DNA of 11,769 bases from the NCBI GenBank assembly GCA_019689695.1, contig JADGHA010000092.1:1-11769 (forward strand), in the 5' to 3' direction. The DNA is from Micromonosporaceae bacterium. Its GTDB lineage: Bacteria; Actinomycetota; Actinomycetes; Mycobacteriales; Micromonosporaceae. The notes beneath the pieces were generated by a model. The model did not search any database, was not told where the DNA came from, and saw only the letters and a list, made by a program, of their open reading frames with translations. Of the stretch, positions 6,316-11,769 are shown piece by piece. The first letter of the stretch is position 1. Each line of letters opens with the position of its first letter. The position numbers were made by a program, and so were the translations under genes.

Positions 6316-6543
6316 TTGGATGCCAAGGGCAAAGGATTGCAGGTGGACCTGAGCCGTGCCGAATGGCGGACGAGCGCCGGCACCGGGTCCGACTCGGACA
6401 GCCGCGTCGAGGTCGCGTTCGTGGAGGGCGCCGTCGCCGTGCGGGACTCGAAGCAGCCAGGCGGCCCGATCTTGGTGTTCACGCCAGAGGAGTGGGACGC
6501 ATTCGTGGCCGGCGCCAAGGACGGCGAGTTCGATCTGGACTGA
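6316..6543 (+). CDS. DUF397-domain small protein (orphan)
   Basis: With a TTG start at 6316 the protein has 75 residues, matching the usual 60-80 of DUF397 proteins. The hallmark run is present: AEWRTSAGTGSDSDSRVEVAF, then AVAVRDSKQPGGPILVFTPEEWDAFVAGAKDGEFD. The TTG is supported by AAAGGAG at 6304-6310, five bases upstream. The frame extends back to 6217, but that part lacks DUF397 similarity and would overlap the hairpin after the PASTA gene. DUF397 proteins occur only in actinobacteria and are usually encoded beside an XRE/HTH regulator (with a DUF5753 region), with which they form regulatory or antagonist pairs in Streptomyces. No such regulator is adjacent here, so its partner, if any, is elsewhere in the genome. 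Confidence 0.9.
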   Translation: MDAKGKGLQVDLSRAEWRTSAGTGSDSDSRVEVAFVEGAVAVRDSKQPGGPILVFTPEEWDAFVAGAKDGEFDLD

Positions 6544-6586
6544 GCGCGCGGCCAATAACACACGGATTTCGATAGCGGGCAGCTTC

Positions 6587-6598
6587 TTCCGGCCGGAA
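6587..6598. repeat. 12-bp perfect palindrome
   Basis: TTCCGGCCGGAA is fully self-complementary and lies in the 254-bp spacer between the DUF397 gene and the convergent glycosyltransferase gene. Its place downstream of both genes gives no reason to call it an operator. It may be chance. Confidence 0.3.
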
Positions 6599-6735
6599 CC
6601 ACCGGTCGCCTAGCCTCTGCATCGCCAACGTGGTGGTTTGGCCGCCGCCGACGCCTGGCCGGTGCATCAGGAGCTGGACGGCGGGTTCCGGCCTGCCCGC
6701 GTGCTATGAGCCCGACCTGGGGAGGGTCGGTCCGT

Positions 6736-6770
6736 ACGGCCCCGGCGCGACCCGCAAGCGCCGGGGCCGT
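6736..6770. terminator. Strong convergent (bidirectional) hairpin terminator
   Basis: ACGGCCCCGGCGC (6736-6748) and GCGCCGGGGCCGT (6758-6770) form a perfect 13-bp stem with a 9-base loop. It is 27 bp past the stop of the leftward glycosyltransferase gene (6798) and about 190 bp past the DUF397 stop, between convergent genes. There is no long T-run on either strand. Stem strength and position support bidirectional termination. Confidence 0.7.
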
Positions 6771-6797
6771 CCGCCGCAATCGGCGACCGGTGCCGTG

Positions 6798-7604
6798 CTA
6801 GACGCTGAACGCGATGGGGCGGTCGTCGGCCGGGGTGGGCGGCTCGGCGCGCCACAGCCCCGCCTTCTGCGCCGCCAGCCGGGTCAGGTAGGCCGGGTTG
6901 AGCAGGACGTAGCGCCGCCACAGCCGCTTCGGCTCCAGCGAGAGCCGCCACAGCCACTCCAACCCGTGCCGCTGGATCCAGGCCGGGGGCTTGCGCAGCA
7001 CGCCGGCGTGGTAGTCGAACGCCGCGCCCACCGCGAGCAGCGGCATGTCCACCAGCGGGCGCATGGCGTACGCGAAGACCTCCTGGCGGGGGCAGCCGAG
7101 GCCGACCAGGACCAGCCGGGCGCCGGAGGTGCGGATCCGGCTGGCGATCTCGAACTCCTCGCCCGGCTGGGAGAGCCGGAACTTGGACGCCTCCGCCCCC
7201 GCGATCTTCAGCGCGGGAAACTCCGCCTCCAGGCTGGCGACCAGGCGGGCGAGCGTGCTCTCGGTCGAGCCGTACAGGTAGACCGGCAGGCCCTCGGCGG
7301 CGCACCGTTCGAGCACCCGGAGGGTGAGGGTGGGCCCGTACACCCGATCCCGCAGGCGGGCGCGATGCAGCAGGTTCAGCCCCCACCGCACCGGCTGCCC
7401 GTCCGGAGTGACCAGGTCGAACGAGTTCAGCCGCGCACCCAGCGTGCGGTCCAGCACACCGCACATCACCCCGTGCACGGCAAGCGCGGTAAGGGCGAAC
7501 GACCGCCGTTGGCGAGCGGCCTCGAGGACCTGCTCGGTGGCCGCCTCGTAGTCGACCACGTTGACCAGGATGCCGAGGACGTTCCGCTTGCCCAGGTCGA
7601 TCAT
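6798..7604 (-). CDS. WecG/TagA/CpsF family glycosyltransferase (GT26)
   Basis: The protein has 268 residues, normal for this family, which transfers a sugar such as N-acetylmannosaminuronic acid or N-acetylmannosamine from a nucleotide donor to an undecaprenyl-linked acceptor at the inner membrane face. Signatures in order: VTPDGQPVRWGLNLL (residues 65-79, Asp68 at the position of the catalytic Asp in TagA), VYLYGSTEST (108-117), LVLVGLGCPRQEVF (164-177), AVGAAFDYHAG (191-201) and GLEWLWRLSLEPKRLWRRY (214-232). The C-terminal basic/hydrophobic part fits membrane association. ATG 7604 overlaps the epimerase stop as ATGA, so translation is coupled to the upstream gene; a longer frame to 7721 is a poor-quality extension. 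Donor and acceptor cannot be deduced. Confidence 0.93.
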   Translation of the reverse strand: MIDLGKRNVLGILVNVVDYEAATEQVLEAARQRRSFALTALAVHGVMCGVLDRTLGARLNSFDLVTPDGQPVRWGLNLLHRARLRDRVYGPTLTLRVLERCAAEGLPVYLYGSTESTLARLVASLEAEFPALKIAGAEASKFRLSQPGEEFEIASRIRTSGARLVLVGLGCPRQEVFAYAMRPLVDMPLLAVGAAFDYHAGVLRKPPAWIQRHGLEWLWRLSLEPKRLWRRYVLLNPAYLTRLAAQKAGLWRAEPPTPADDRPIAFSV

Positions 7605-8668
7605 GGGACCCACTTGTCGAGGTTGGCCTCGTATATCTCGGTGAGGATCGCGGGCACGTCGTACGTCAACTGCCACTCTGGATAGTGGGCCTGGAACCTG
7701 GCGTTGGAGCCGATCCACCACTGGTGGTCGCCGATTCGGTGCTCATCGACGTAGACGGTCCGCATCTCGTTGCCGGTGATCTTCTCGGCGAGCGCGAACA
7801 CTTCCAGGTGCGAGACGTTGGAGTGCCGCCCGCCGCCAAGGTTGTAGACCTCGGCCGAGCGGGGGTTGCGGAAGAACGCCTCGAAGGCGGCGACCACGTC
7901 GTGGGAGTGTATGGCGTCGCGGACCATCTTCCCCTTGTAGCCGTAGATGCGGTACACGCGGCGCTCCATCGCGCACCGCATCACGTACGCGAGGAAGCCG
8001 TGCAGCTCGGCCGCTGAGTGGGCCGGCCCGGTCAGCGTTCCGCCGCGGAAGCAGGCCGTCCGCATGCCGAAGTAGCGCCCGTACTCCTGGACCATCACGT
8101 CGGCGGACACCTTGGACGCCCCGAAGATCGAGTGCAGGCAGGTGTCGATCGGCATGTCTTCGGTGATGCCCTGCTCGTACGGGTGGCCGGGCTCGATCTC
8201 GTACCGGGTCTCCAGCTCCACCAGCGGCAGGCTGTTGGGCCGGTCCCCGTACACCTTGTTGGTGGAGCAGTGGATGAACACCGCGTCGATGGCGTGCTGG
8301 CGGGTGTTCTCCAGGACGTTGAGGGTGCCCACCGCGTTCACGTCGAAGTCGGTGAACGGTTCCTTGACCGCCCAGTCGTGGCTCGGCTGCGCGGCCGTGT
8401 GGATCACCAGCGCGATGTCCCGGCCGTACTTCTTGAAGATCGCCGCGAGCCCGTCGCGGTCGCGGATGTCCACGTCGAAATGGGTGTACGCGTCGCCGAG
8501 CTCGCTGGTCAGCCGGAGCAGGCTCCACGCGGTCGAGCCATCCTCGCCGAAGTAGTAACGGCGCATGTCGTTGTCGATGCCGACCACGTCCAGGCCGAGC
8601 CCGGCGAAGTGCCGGGCCGCCTCCGAGCCGATCAGGCCGGCCGAGCCGGTCACCAGCGCAACGCTCAC
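7601..8668 (-). CDS. NAD-dependent epimerase/dehydratase (CDP-paratose 2-epimerase-like), with Phe in place of the catalytic Tyr
   Basis: The protein is a 355-residue extended SDR. The Rossmann NAD-binding glycine motif is TGSAGLIGSE (residues 7-16), with an acidic residue after the second strand (VVGIDND). The active-site serine region is HCSTNKVYGD (133-142). The usual YxxxK reads FGASK (Phe182, Lys186), so the catalytic tyrosine is absent; the codon is TTC. Downstream come FRGGTLTGPAHSAAELHGFL (208-225), VRDAIHSHDVV (249-259) and YNLGGGRHSNVS (275-286). The overall pattern is closest in my memory to proteins labelled CDP-paratose/CDP-tyvelose 2-epimerase. The start is GTG 8668 with AGGAG seven bases upstream. 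The stop overlaps the glycosyltransferase start, so the pair probably supplies and uses one sugar for a surface glycan. The substrate is unknown. Confidence 0.88.
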   Translation of the reverse strand: MSVALVTGSAGLIGSEAARHFAGLGLDVVGIDNDMRRYYFGEDGSTAWSLLRLTSELGDAYTHFDVDIRDRDGLAAIFKKYGRDIALVIHTAAQPSHDWAVKEPFTDFDVNAVGTLNVLENTRQHAIDAVFIHCSTNKVYGDRPNSLPLVELETRYEIEPGHPYEQGITEDMPIDTCLHSIFGASKVSADVMVQEYGRYFGMRTACFRGGTLTGPAHSAAELHGFLAYVMRCAMERRVYRIYGYKGKMVRDAIHSHDVVAAFEAFFRNPRSAEVYNLGGGRHSNVSHLEVFALAEKITGNEMRTVYVDEHRIGDHQWWIGSNARFQAHYPEWQLTYDVPAILTEIYEANLDKWVP

Positions 8669-8999
8669 TTAGCTACTCCTGGACGGGGGTCAGGCACGGG
8701 GGTGCCGCGCAAACGGCCAGCCAGGAGCATAACGCGCCGCCATCGGACGCCGGTTCGCCGTTTGTGGCAGTTGTCCGCGAGCAGCCGTGCCAGCGGCATC
8801 GCCGCTGTCACGTACGGCGCAAGAGCGTATGACCCGATTTAGGTGGCTTTGGTCAACTCTGCGCCTGATGTCAATCCGATCCGAAGTTTTCCAGCGCGGC
8901 CGGCACGTCGGCAGCCGAAGGCACGCACCCACGCGCAGGTCAACCGGAGGAAACCGAGCCGCTGCCCGGCCCGTGGGCAGGGCAGCTTTCGACTCTCGG
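8669..8999. other. 331-bp intergenic region between the epimerase gene and tRNA-Leu
   Basis: No credible coding region is seen. The minus strand holds the ribosome site for the epimerase gene (AGGAG ending seven bases before GTG 8668) and must carry its promoter, but I could not identify a convincing -35/-10 pair. The right third contains the stem-loop downstream of the tRNA. Apparent small reading frames here extend through the tRNA and are spurious. Confidence 0.6.
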
Positions 9000-9000
9000 T
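8953..9000 (-). terminator. Nested stem-loop downstream of tRNA-Leu
   Basis: On the tRNA transcript, GCTGCCC/GGGCAGC (8980-8986 with 8961-8967) forms a 7-bp stem with an inner GCCC/GGGC (8969-8978). An outer 6-bp stem pairs 8995-9000 (the tRNA trailer including the discriminator) with 8953-8958. A short T-rich stretch (GGTTTCC) follows. It probably terminates and shapes 3' processing of the tRNA. Confidence 0.55.
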
Positions 9001-9082
9001 GGGGAAGGGGGGAGTTGAACCCCCACGCCCTTTCGGGCACACGGACCTGAACCGTGCGCGTCTGCCATTCCGCCACTTCCCC
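9000..9082 (-). tRNA. tRNA-Leu, anticodon CAG
   Basis: The full cloverleaf reads on the minus strand. The acceptor is GGGGAAG/CTTCCCC (9082-9076 with 9007-9001), with discriminator A at 9000. The D arm is GCGGAATGGCAGACGC. The anticodon arm is CACGG-TTCAGGT-CCGTG with anticodon CAG at 9049-9047. The long variable arm GCCC-GAAA-GGGC is diagnostic of class II tRNA. The T arm is GGGGG-TTCAACT-CCCCC. The 3' CCA is not encoded (CCG follows). It decodes CUG, the main leucine codon in high-GC genomes. As I recall, tRNA-Leu(CAG) also neighbours fhaA in Mycobacterium, so the arrangement looks conserved. Confidence 0.98.
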
Positions 9083-9116
9083 GTGCCTGAGGCAACTCTC
9101 TGAGACAGACTGCCCG

Positions 9117-9145
9117 AGGATAGCTCGAACAGACTACTCTGCCCA
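9117..9145 (-). promoter_or_regulatory. Candidate promoter of tRNA-Leu
   Basis: On the minus strand, TGGGCA (9145-9140, four of six to TTGACA) is separated by 17 bases from TATCCT (9122-9117, four of six to TATAAT). A start near 9110 would leave a leader of about 28 bases before the mature 5' end at 9082. The matches are modest but position and spacing are right. Confidence 0.4.
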
Positions 9146-9309
9146 TTGGCACGTGCGCGAACAGGTTACCCGTCCGCGGTGCCTGGGAAGGATAGCACGG
9201 CCACCAACTGCCGGACGCGCGCCCGCGTACCGGTAACCAGGACAGCGACCGTCGTGCTGGTGTGCGGCGGCCGGATACCATCATGTCCTCGGAACCCGAG
9301 GAGGAGCCG

Positions 9310-10065
9310 GTGAGCGTGCTGCAACGCTTCGAGAAGCGCTTGGAAGGCCTGGTCGAAGGGGCCTTCGCGAAGGTGTTCAAGGGGGTCGTCCACCCGGTGG
9401 AGATCCTCAACGCCATGCAGCGGGAGGCGGAGGCGCACAAGGCTATCCTGGCCGGCGGGCGCACTCTCGTCCCTAACCGCTACGTGATCGATCTCTCGCC
9501 GTACGACCACAGCCGACTGGCCCCGTACGCGGCCGCACTGGCGCAGGAGCTGGCGCAGTCCCAGGCCGAGTTCATCGGCGAGCAGGCCTGGACCGTCTAC
9601 GGCGACGTGATCGTGGAGATTGAGCGCGGCGACGGCCTGGACACGGGAATGTTCCGGGTCACCGCCGAGGTGTACACCGGCGGGGACGTGGCCCCGGTGG
9701 CCGCGCCGTCCTACGACGCCCCACCGCAGTACGCGCCCTACGACCAGCCCGCCTACCCGGGGTCTGGCGGCCCGGCCGGCGCCCGCAACGTGCGGCTGGT
9801 CTCCGGCGACGGCCGGACCTACCCGCTGGCCATCGGCTCCACCGTGGTCGGCCGTGGCGACCAGGCCAACCTGCGCCTGCCCGACGTGGGTATCTCCCGC
9901 CGGCACGCCCGGCTCGACTACGACGGTTCCCAGGTGGTGCTCACCGACCTGGGGTCGACCAACGGCACGATGGTCAACGGCCAGCGGATCTCTGCCGTCG
10001 CGCTCAACCCCGGTGACATGATCCAACTCGGCACGACCACCCTCACGTTCCGTGTGGACGGCTAA
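9310..10065 (+). CDS. fhaA: FhaA: DUF3662 plus FHA-domain phosphothreonine-binding protein
   Basis: The protein has 251 residues. The N-terminal FhaA_N/DUF3662 domain (about 1-115) starts VSVLQRFEKRLEGLVEGAF. A Pro/Tyr/Ala-rich linker (about 120-158) leads to a C-terminal FHA domain (161-251). All FHA signature residues are present: GR at 181-182, SRRH (Ser196, His199) and STNGT (Asn218). FHA domains bind phosphothreonine peptides. In mycobacteria FhaA recognises PknB-phosphorylated MviN/MurJ and restrains late peptidoglycan synthesis at poles and septum. GTG 9310 is chosen because AGGAGG (9299-9304) lies five bases upstream and this is the usual family N-terminus; in-frame ATGs at 9262 and 9283 would overrun that site. 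The linker is much shorter than in Mycobacterium (527 residues). It leads an operon with fhaB five bases downstream. Confidence 0.96.
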   Translation: MSVLQRFEKRLEGLVEGAFAKVFKGVVHPVEILNAMQREAEAHKAILAGGRTLVPNRYVIDLSPYDHSRLAPYAAALAQELAQSQAEFIGEQAWTVYGDVIVEIERGDGLDTGMFRVTAEVYTGGDVAPVAAPSYDAPPQYAPYDQPAYPGSGGPAGARNVRLVSGDGRTYPLAIGSTVVGRGDQANLRLPDVGISRRHARLDYDGSQVVLTDLGSTNGTMVNGQRISAVALNPGDMIQLGTTTLTFRVDG

Positions 10066-10070
10066 CGGCC

Positions 10071-10553
10071 TTGCCCGAGTTCGTCCTGACCGTCGCCCGG
10101 TTCGGGTTCCTCGTCCTGCTGTGGATCTTCGTGTTCACGGTGGTGGGTGTGATCCGGCGGGACATGTTCGCCGGGGCGCGGAGCAGCCGGCTGGTCGCCG
10201 CGCCGCGAGGGATCGGCGCGGCGCCGGCGCCAGGCCGACCGGCAAGGGTGAAGCGGGGACGGGCCGCCCACCAACTCCTGGTGACCGGGGGCGCGCTGGC
10301 CGGCACCCGGATCACTCTGGGCGAGACGCCGATCACCATCGGCCGGGCGGAGGACTCGACCCTGGTCATCACCGACGACTACGCCTCCGCGCGGCACGCC
10401 CGGCTGGTGCCGCGCGACGGGCAGTGGTATATCGAGGACCTGGGCTCGACCAACGGCACCTACCTCGATCGCGCTAAGGTCACTGGACCAACCCCCGTAC
10501 CCCTCGGCGTGCCGATCCGGATCGGCCGCACGTCCCTCGAATTACGGCCATGA
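10071..10553 (+). CDS. fhaB: FhaB (FipA-like): membrane-anchored FHA-domain protein
   Basis: The protein has 160 residues. One transmembrane helix lies at the N-terminus (about 5-27, FVLTVARFGFLVLLWIFVF), followed by a basic linker (about 29-66) and a cytoplasmic FHA domain (about 68-160). FHA signatures are GR at 91-92, Ser106 and His109 in ASARHARL, and GSTNGT (125-130). The mycobacterial homologue (FhaB/FipA) is phosphorylated by the PknA/PknB system and links FtsZ with FtsQ during division under stress. The start is TTG 10071, five bases after the fhaA stop, with a weak GGACGG ribosome site, so reinitiation after fhaA is likely. The stop overlaps the pstP start as ATGA. It matches the usual FhaB length. 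Confidence 0.96.
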   Translation: MPEFVLTVARFGFLVLLWIFVFTVVGVIRRDMFAGARSSRLVAAPRGIGAAPAPGRPARVKRGRAAHQLLVTGGALAGTRITLGETPITIGRAEDSTLVITDDYASARHARLVPRDGQWYIEDLGSTNGTYLDRAKVTGPTPVPLGVPIRIGRTSLELRP

Positions 10554-11769
10554 CCCTCACCCTGCGTTACGCGGCACGCAGTGACCGCGGTCTCATCCGG
10601 GACGGAAACCAGGACTCCGTCTACGCCGGGCCGCGCCTGCTCGCCGTCGCCGACGGCATGGGCGGCATGGCCGCCGGTGACGTCGCCAGCAACATCGTCA
10701 TCGCAGCGATGGCCCCGCTCGACGAGGACGTCCCGGGCGACGCCCTGGTGGACGCCCTCCGCAGCGCGGTCAACGTCGCCAACCAGCAGCTTCGCGAGGC
10801 CGTGGATGCCAATCCCCAGATGGAGGGCATGGGCACCACGCTGACCGCCACCCTCTTCTCCGGCACCAAGCTGGGCCTGGTGCACATCGGCGACTCCCGG
10901 GCGTACCTGCTGCGGGACGGCGAGTTCACGCAGATCACCAAGGACGACACGTACGTGCAGATGCTCGTCGACGAGGGGCGGATCAGCCCCGAGGAGGCGA
11001 GCAGCCACCCCCAGCGCTCCCTGCTCACCCGCGCCCTGGACGGGCGGGACATCGACCCGGAGTACTCGGTGCGCCAGGTGCTGCCCGGCGACCGGTACCT
11101 GATCTGCAGCGACGGCCTGTCCAGCGTGGTCAGTGCGGACACCATCGCGGCGACCCTGCGCGAATACCGCGACCCGCAGGAGTGCGTCGAGCGGCTGGTC
11201 GCGCTCGCCCTGCGTGGCGGAGGTCCGGACAACGTCACGGTGATCGTGGCGGACGCGACCGACGAGGACATCGTCGAGGCGGCGCCGGTGGTCGGCGGTG
11301 CGGCCGCCCGGGACCGTGGCCTGGCCACCGCGGCGGACACCTCCACCCCCGCGGCCCGGGCCTCGGTGCTCACTGCGCAGCCTCGCCGGGCCACCCCGGA
11401 CGCGGCCGGGCGCGGTGAGAGCGAGGTCGAGCACCAGCGGCGCCACCCGGTGCGGACCGCGGTGCTGCTGTTGGTCCTGCTGCTGCTCCTGGGCGGCGGG
11501 TTGTTCTCCGGCTGGCGGTACACGCAGTCCCAGTACTACGTGGGCGCGACCGAGGACGGCTCGGTGGCGGTCTTCCGCGGGGTACCCGGAGAGATCGCCG
11601 GGCTCGACCTGTCGGCGGTTCACGAGACCAGCGACACCCGCCTCAACGAGCTCACTTCCATCGCTCAGGACCGGGTCCGGCAGGGCATACCGGCCAAGAA
11701 CAAGGCGGATGCCGAACGCAAGCTCGCCGAGCTGACCAGCGACGACCCGGCGAACACCAACATGAAGCC
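10550..11769 (+). CDS. pstP: PstP: PP2C-family Ser/Thr phosphoprotein phosphatase, 3' end outside window
   Basis: The frame is open from ATG 10550 to the window end (406 residues seen; Mycobacterium PstP has about 514). The PP2C domain spans about 1-236 with motifs SDRGLIRDGNQDS (11-23), VADGMGGMAAGD (33-44, metal ligands Asp35/Gly36), GMGTTLTATLF (93-103), HIGDSRAYLLRDG (112-124), CSDGL (186-190, Asp188) and GGPDNVTVIV (224-233, Asp227). A juxtamembrane linker (about 237-300) and one transmembrane helix (about 304-325) follow, then the start of an extracytoplasmic domain (YYVGATEDGSVAVFRGVPG). PstP uses Mn2+/Mg2+ to dephosphorylate PknA/PknB and their substrates. It is translationally coupled to fhaB. 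The expected following genes (rodA/ftsW, pbpA, pknA, pknB) lie beyond the window. Confidence 0.97.
   Translation, partial: MTLTLRYAARSDRGLIRDGNQDSVYAGPRLLAVADGMGGMAAGDVASNIVIAAMAPLDEDVPGDALVDALRSAVNVANQQLREAVDANPQMEGMGTTLTATLFSGTKLGLVHIGDSRAYLLRDGEFTQITKDDTYVQMLVDEGRISPEEASSHPQRSLLTRALDGRDIDPEYSVRQVLPGDRYLICSDGLSSVVSADTIAATLREYRDPQECVERLVALALRGGGPDNVTVIVADATDEDIVEAAPVVGGAAARDRGLATAADTSTPAARASVLTAQPRRATPDAAGRGESEVEHQRRHPVRTAVLLLVLLLLLGGGLFSGWRYTQSQYYVGATEDGSVAVFRGVPGEIAGLDLSAVHETSDTRLNELTSIAQDRVRQGIPAKNKADAERKLAELTSDDPANTNMK

Noticed and set aside
6630..7685. Long plus-strand open frame (351 codons) opposite the glycosyltransferase
   Set aside because: The minus strand carries clear WecG/TagA motifs, while this frame gives a low-complexity Arg/Gln/Pro/His product with no recognisable domain.
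8690..9464. Open reading frames running through or beside tRNA-Leu on both strands (for example 8690-9076 and 8940-9464 on minus, 8843-9103 on plus)
   Set aside because: They translate the tRNA itself and give the familiar spurious peptides (such as MAEWQTRTVQVRVPERAWG). Codon usage outside the tRNA is not coding-like.
10460..11623. Long minus-strand open frame (387 codons) opposite pstP
   Set aside because: The plus strand here encodes all PP2C motifs through the window end; this is its shadow.
1..11769. CRISPR arrays, insertion sequences, integrases, attachment sites or an anti-phage island
   Set aside because: No spaced direct repeats, transposase or recombinase motifs, or nuclease/toxin genes were seen. 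The tRNA flank shows no duplicated 3' tRNA end suggestive of an att site.

Overview
This window is high-GC DNA from an actinobacterium. Genes show strong third-position G/C bias, several starts are GTG or TTG, and there is a DUF397 gene (a family confined to actinobacteria). The right end carries fhaA-fhaB-pstP, the start of the actinobacterial cell-wall/cell-division serine/threonine phosphosignalling cluster. The general look of the genes, including the unnamed 8-TM membrane protein and the short FhaA, reminds me of Micromonosporaceae, but that is an impression from memory and not a demonstrated placement.

Layout, left to right. (1) 1-405: 3' end of a truncated helical-repeat-like gene, followed by a strong hairpin and a convergent spacer. 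(2) 646-1793: a divergent MarR-type repressor and YceI-family gene sharing a 95-bp intergenic region with promoter elements and a 13-bp palindrome, closed by an 11-bp-stem terminator at 1810-1843. (3) 2012-3493: a glutamate-cysteine-ligase-like ATP-dependent ligase, tail-to-tail (2 bp between the stops) with an unnamed polytopic membrane protein on the minus strand (3496-4563). (4) 4699-6216: two consecutive single-pass membrane proteins with extracytoplasmic PASTA domains and no kinase domain. A short DUF397 gene starting at TTG follows (6316-6543). (5) 6798-8668, minus strand: a translationally coupled pair, an NAD-dependent sugar-nucleotide epimerase-like protein followed by a WecG/TagA/CpsF glycosyltransferase, which looks like part of a cell-surface glycan pathway. 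(6) 9000-9082, minus strand: tRNA-Leu(CAG). (7) 9310-11769: fhaA, fhaB and pstP in one tight operon. pstP runs off the window; from family synteny rodA/ftsW, a PBP, pknA and pknB would be expected next.

How they fit together. FhaA and FhaB read phosphothreonines written by PknA/PknB, and PstP erases them. PASTA domains are the extracellular peptidoglycan/muropeptide-sensing modules of PknB. Two free-standing PASTA membrane proteins about 3-5 kb from fhaA/pstP may therefore belong to the same envelope-sensing circuit. The second one has a cytoplasmic tail with a repeated acidic-Thr motif (DETRQM, DETREM) that would suit phosphorylation and FHA reading; that link is inference. I found no CRISPR array, transposon, integrase, attachment site or obvious horizontally acquired island. 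Most of the window is chromosomal housekeeping DNA, and the items most worth checking are the PASTA pair, the Tyr-to-Phe epimerase and the orphan DUF397 gene.
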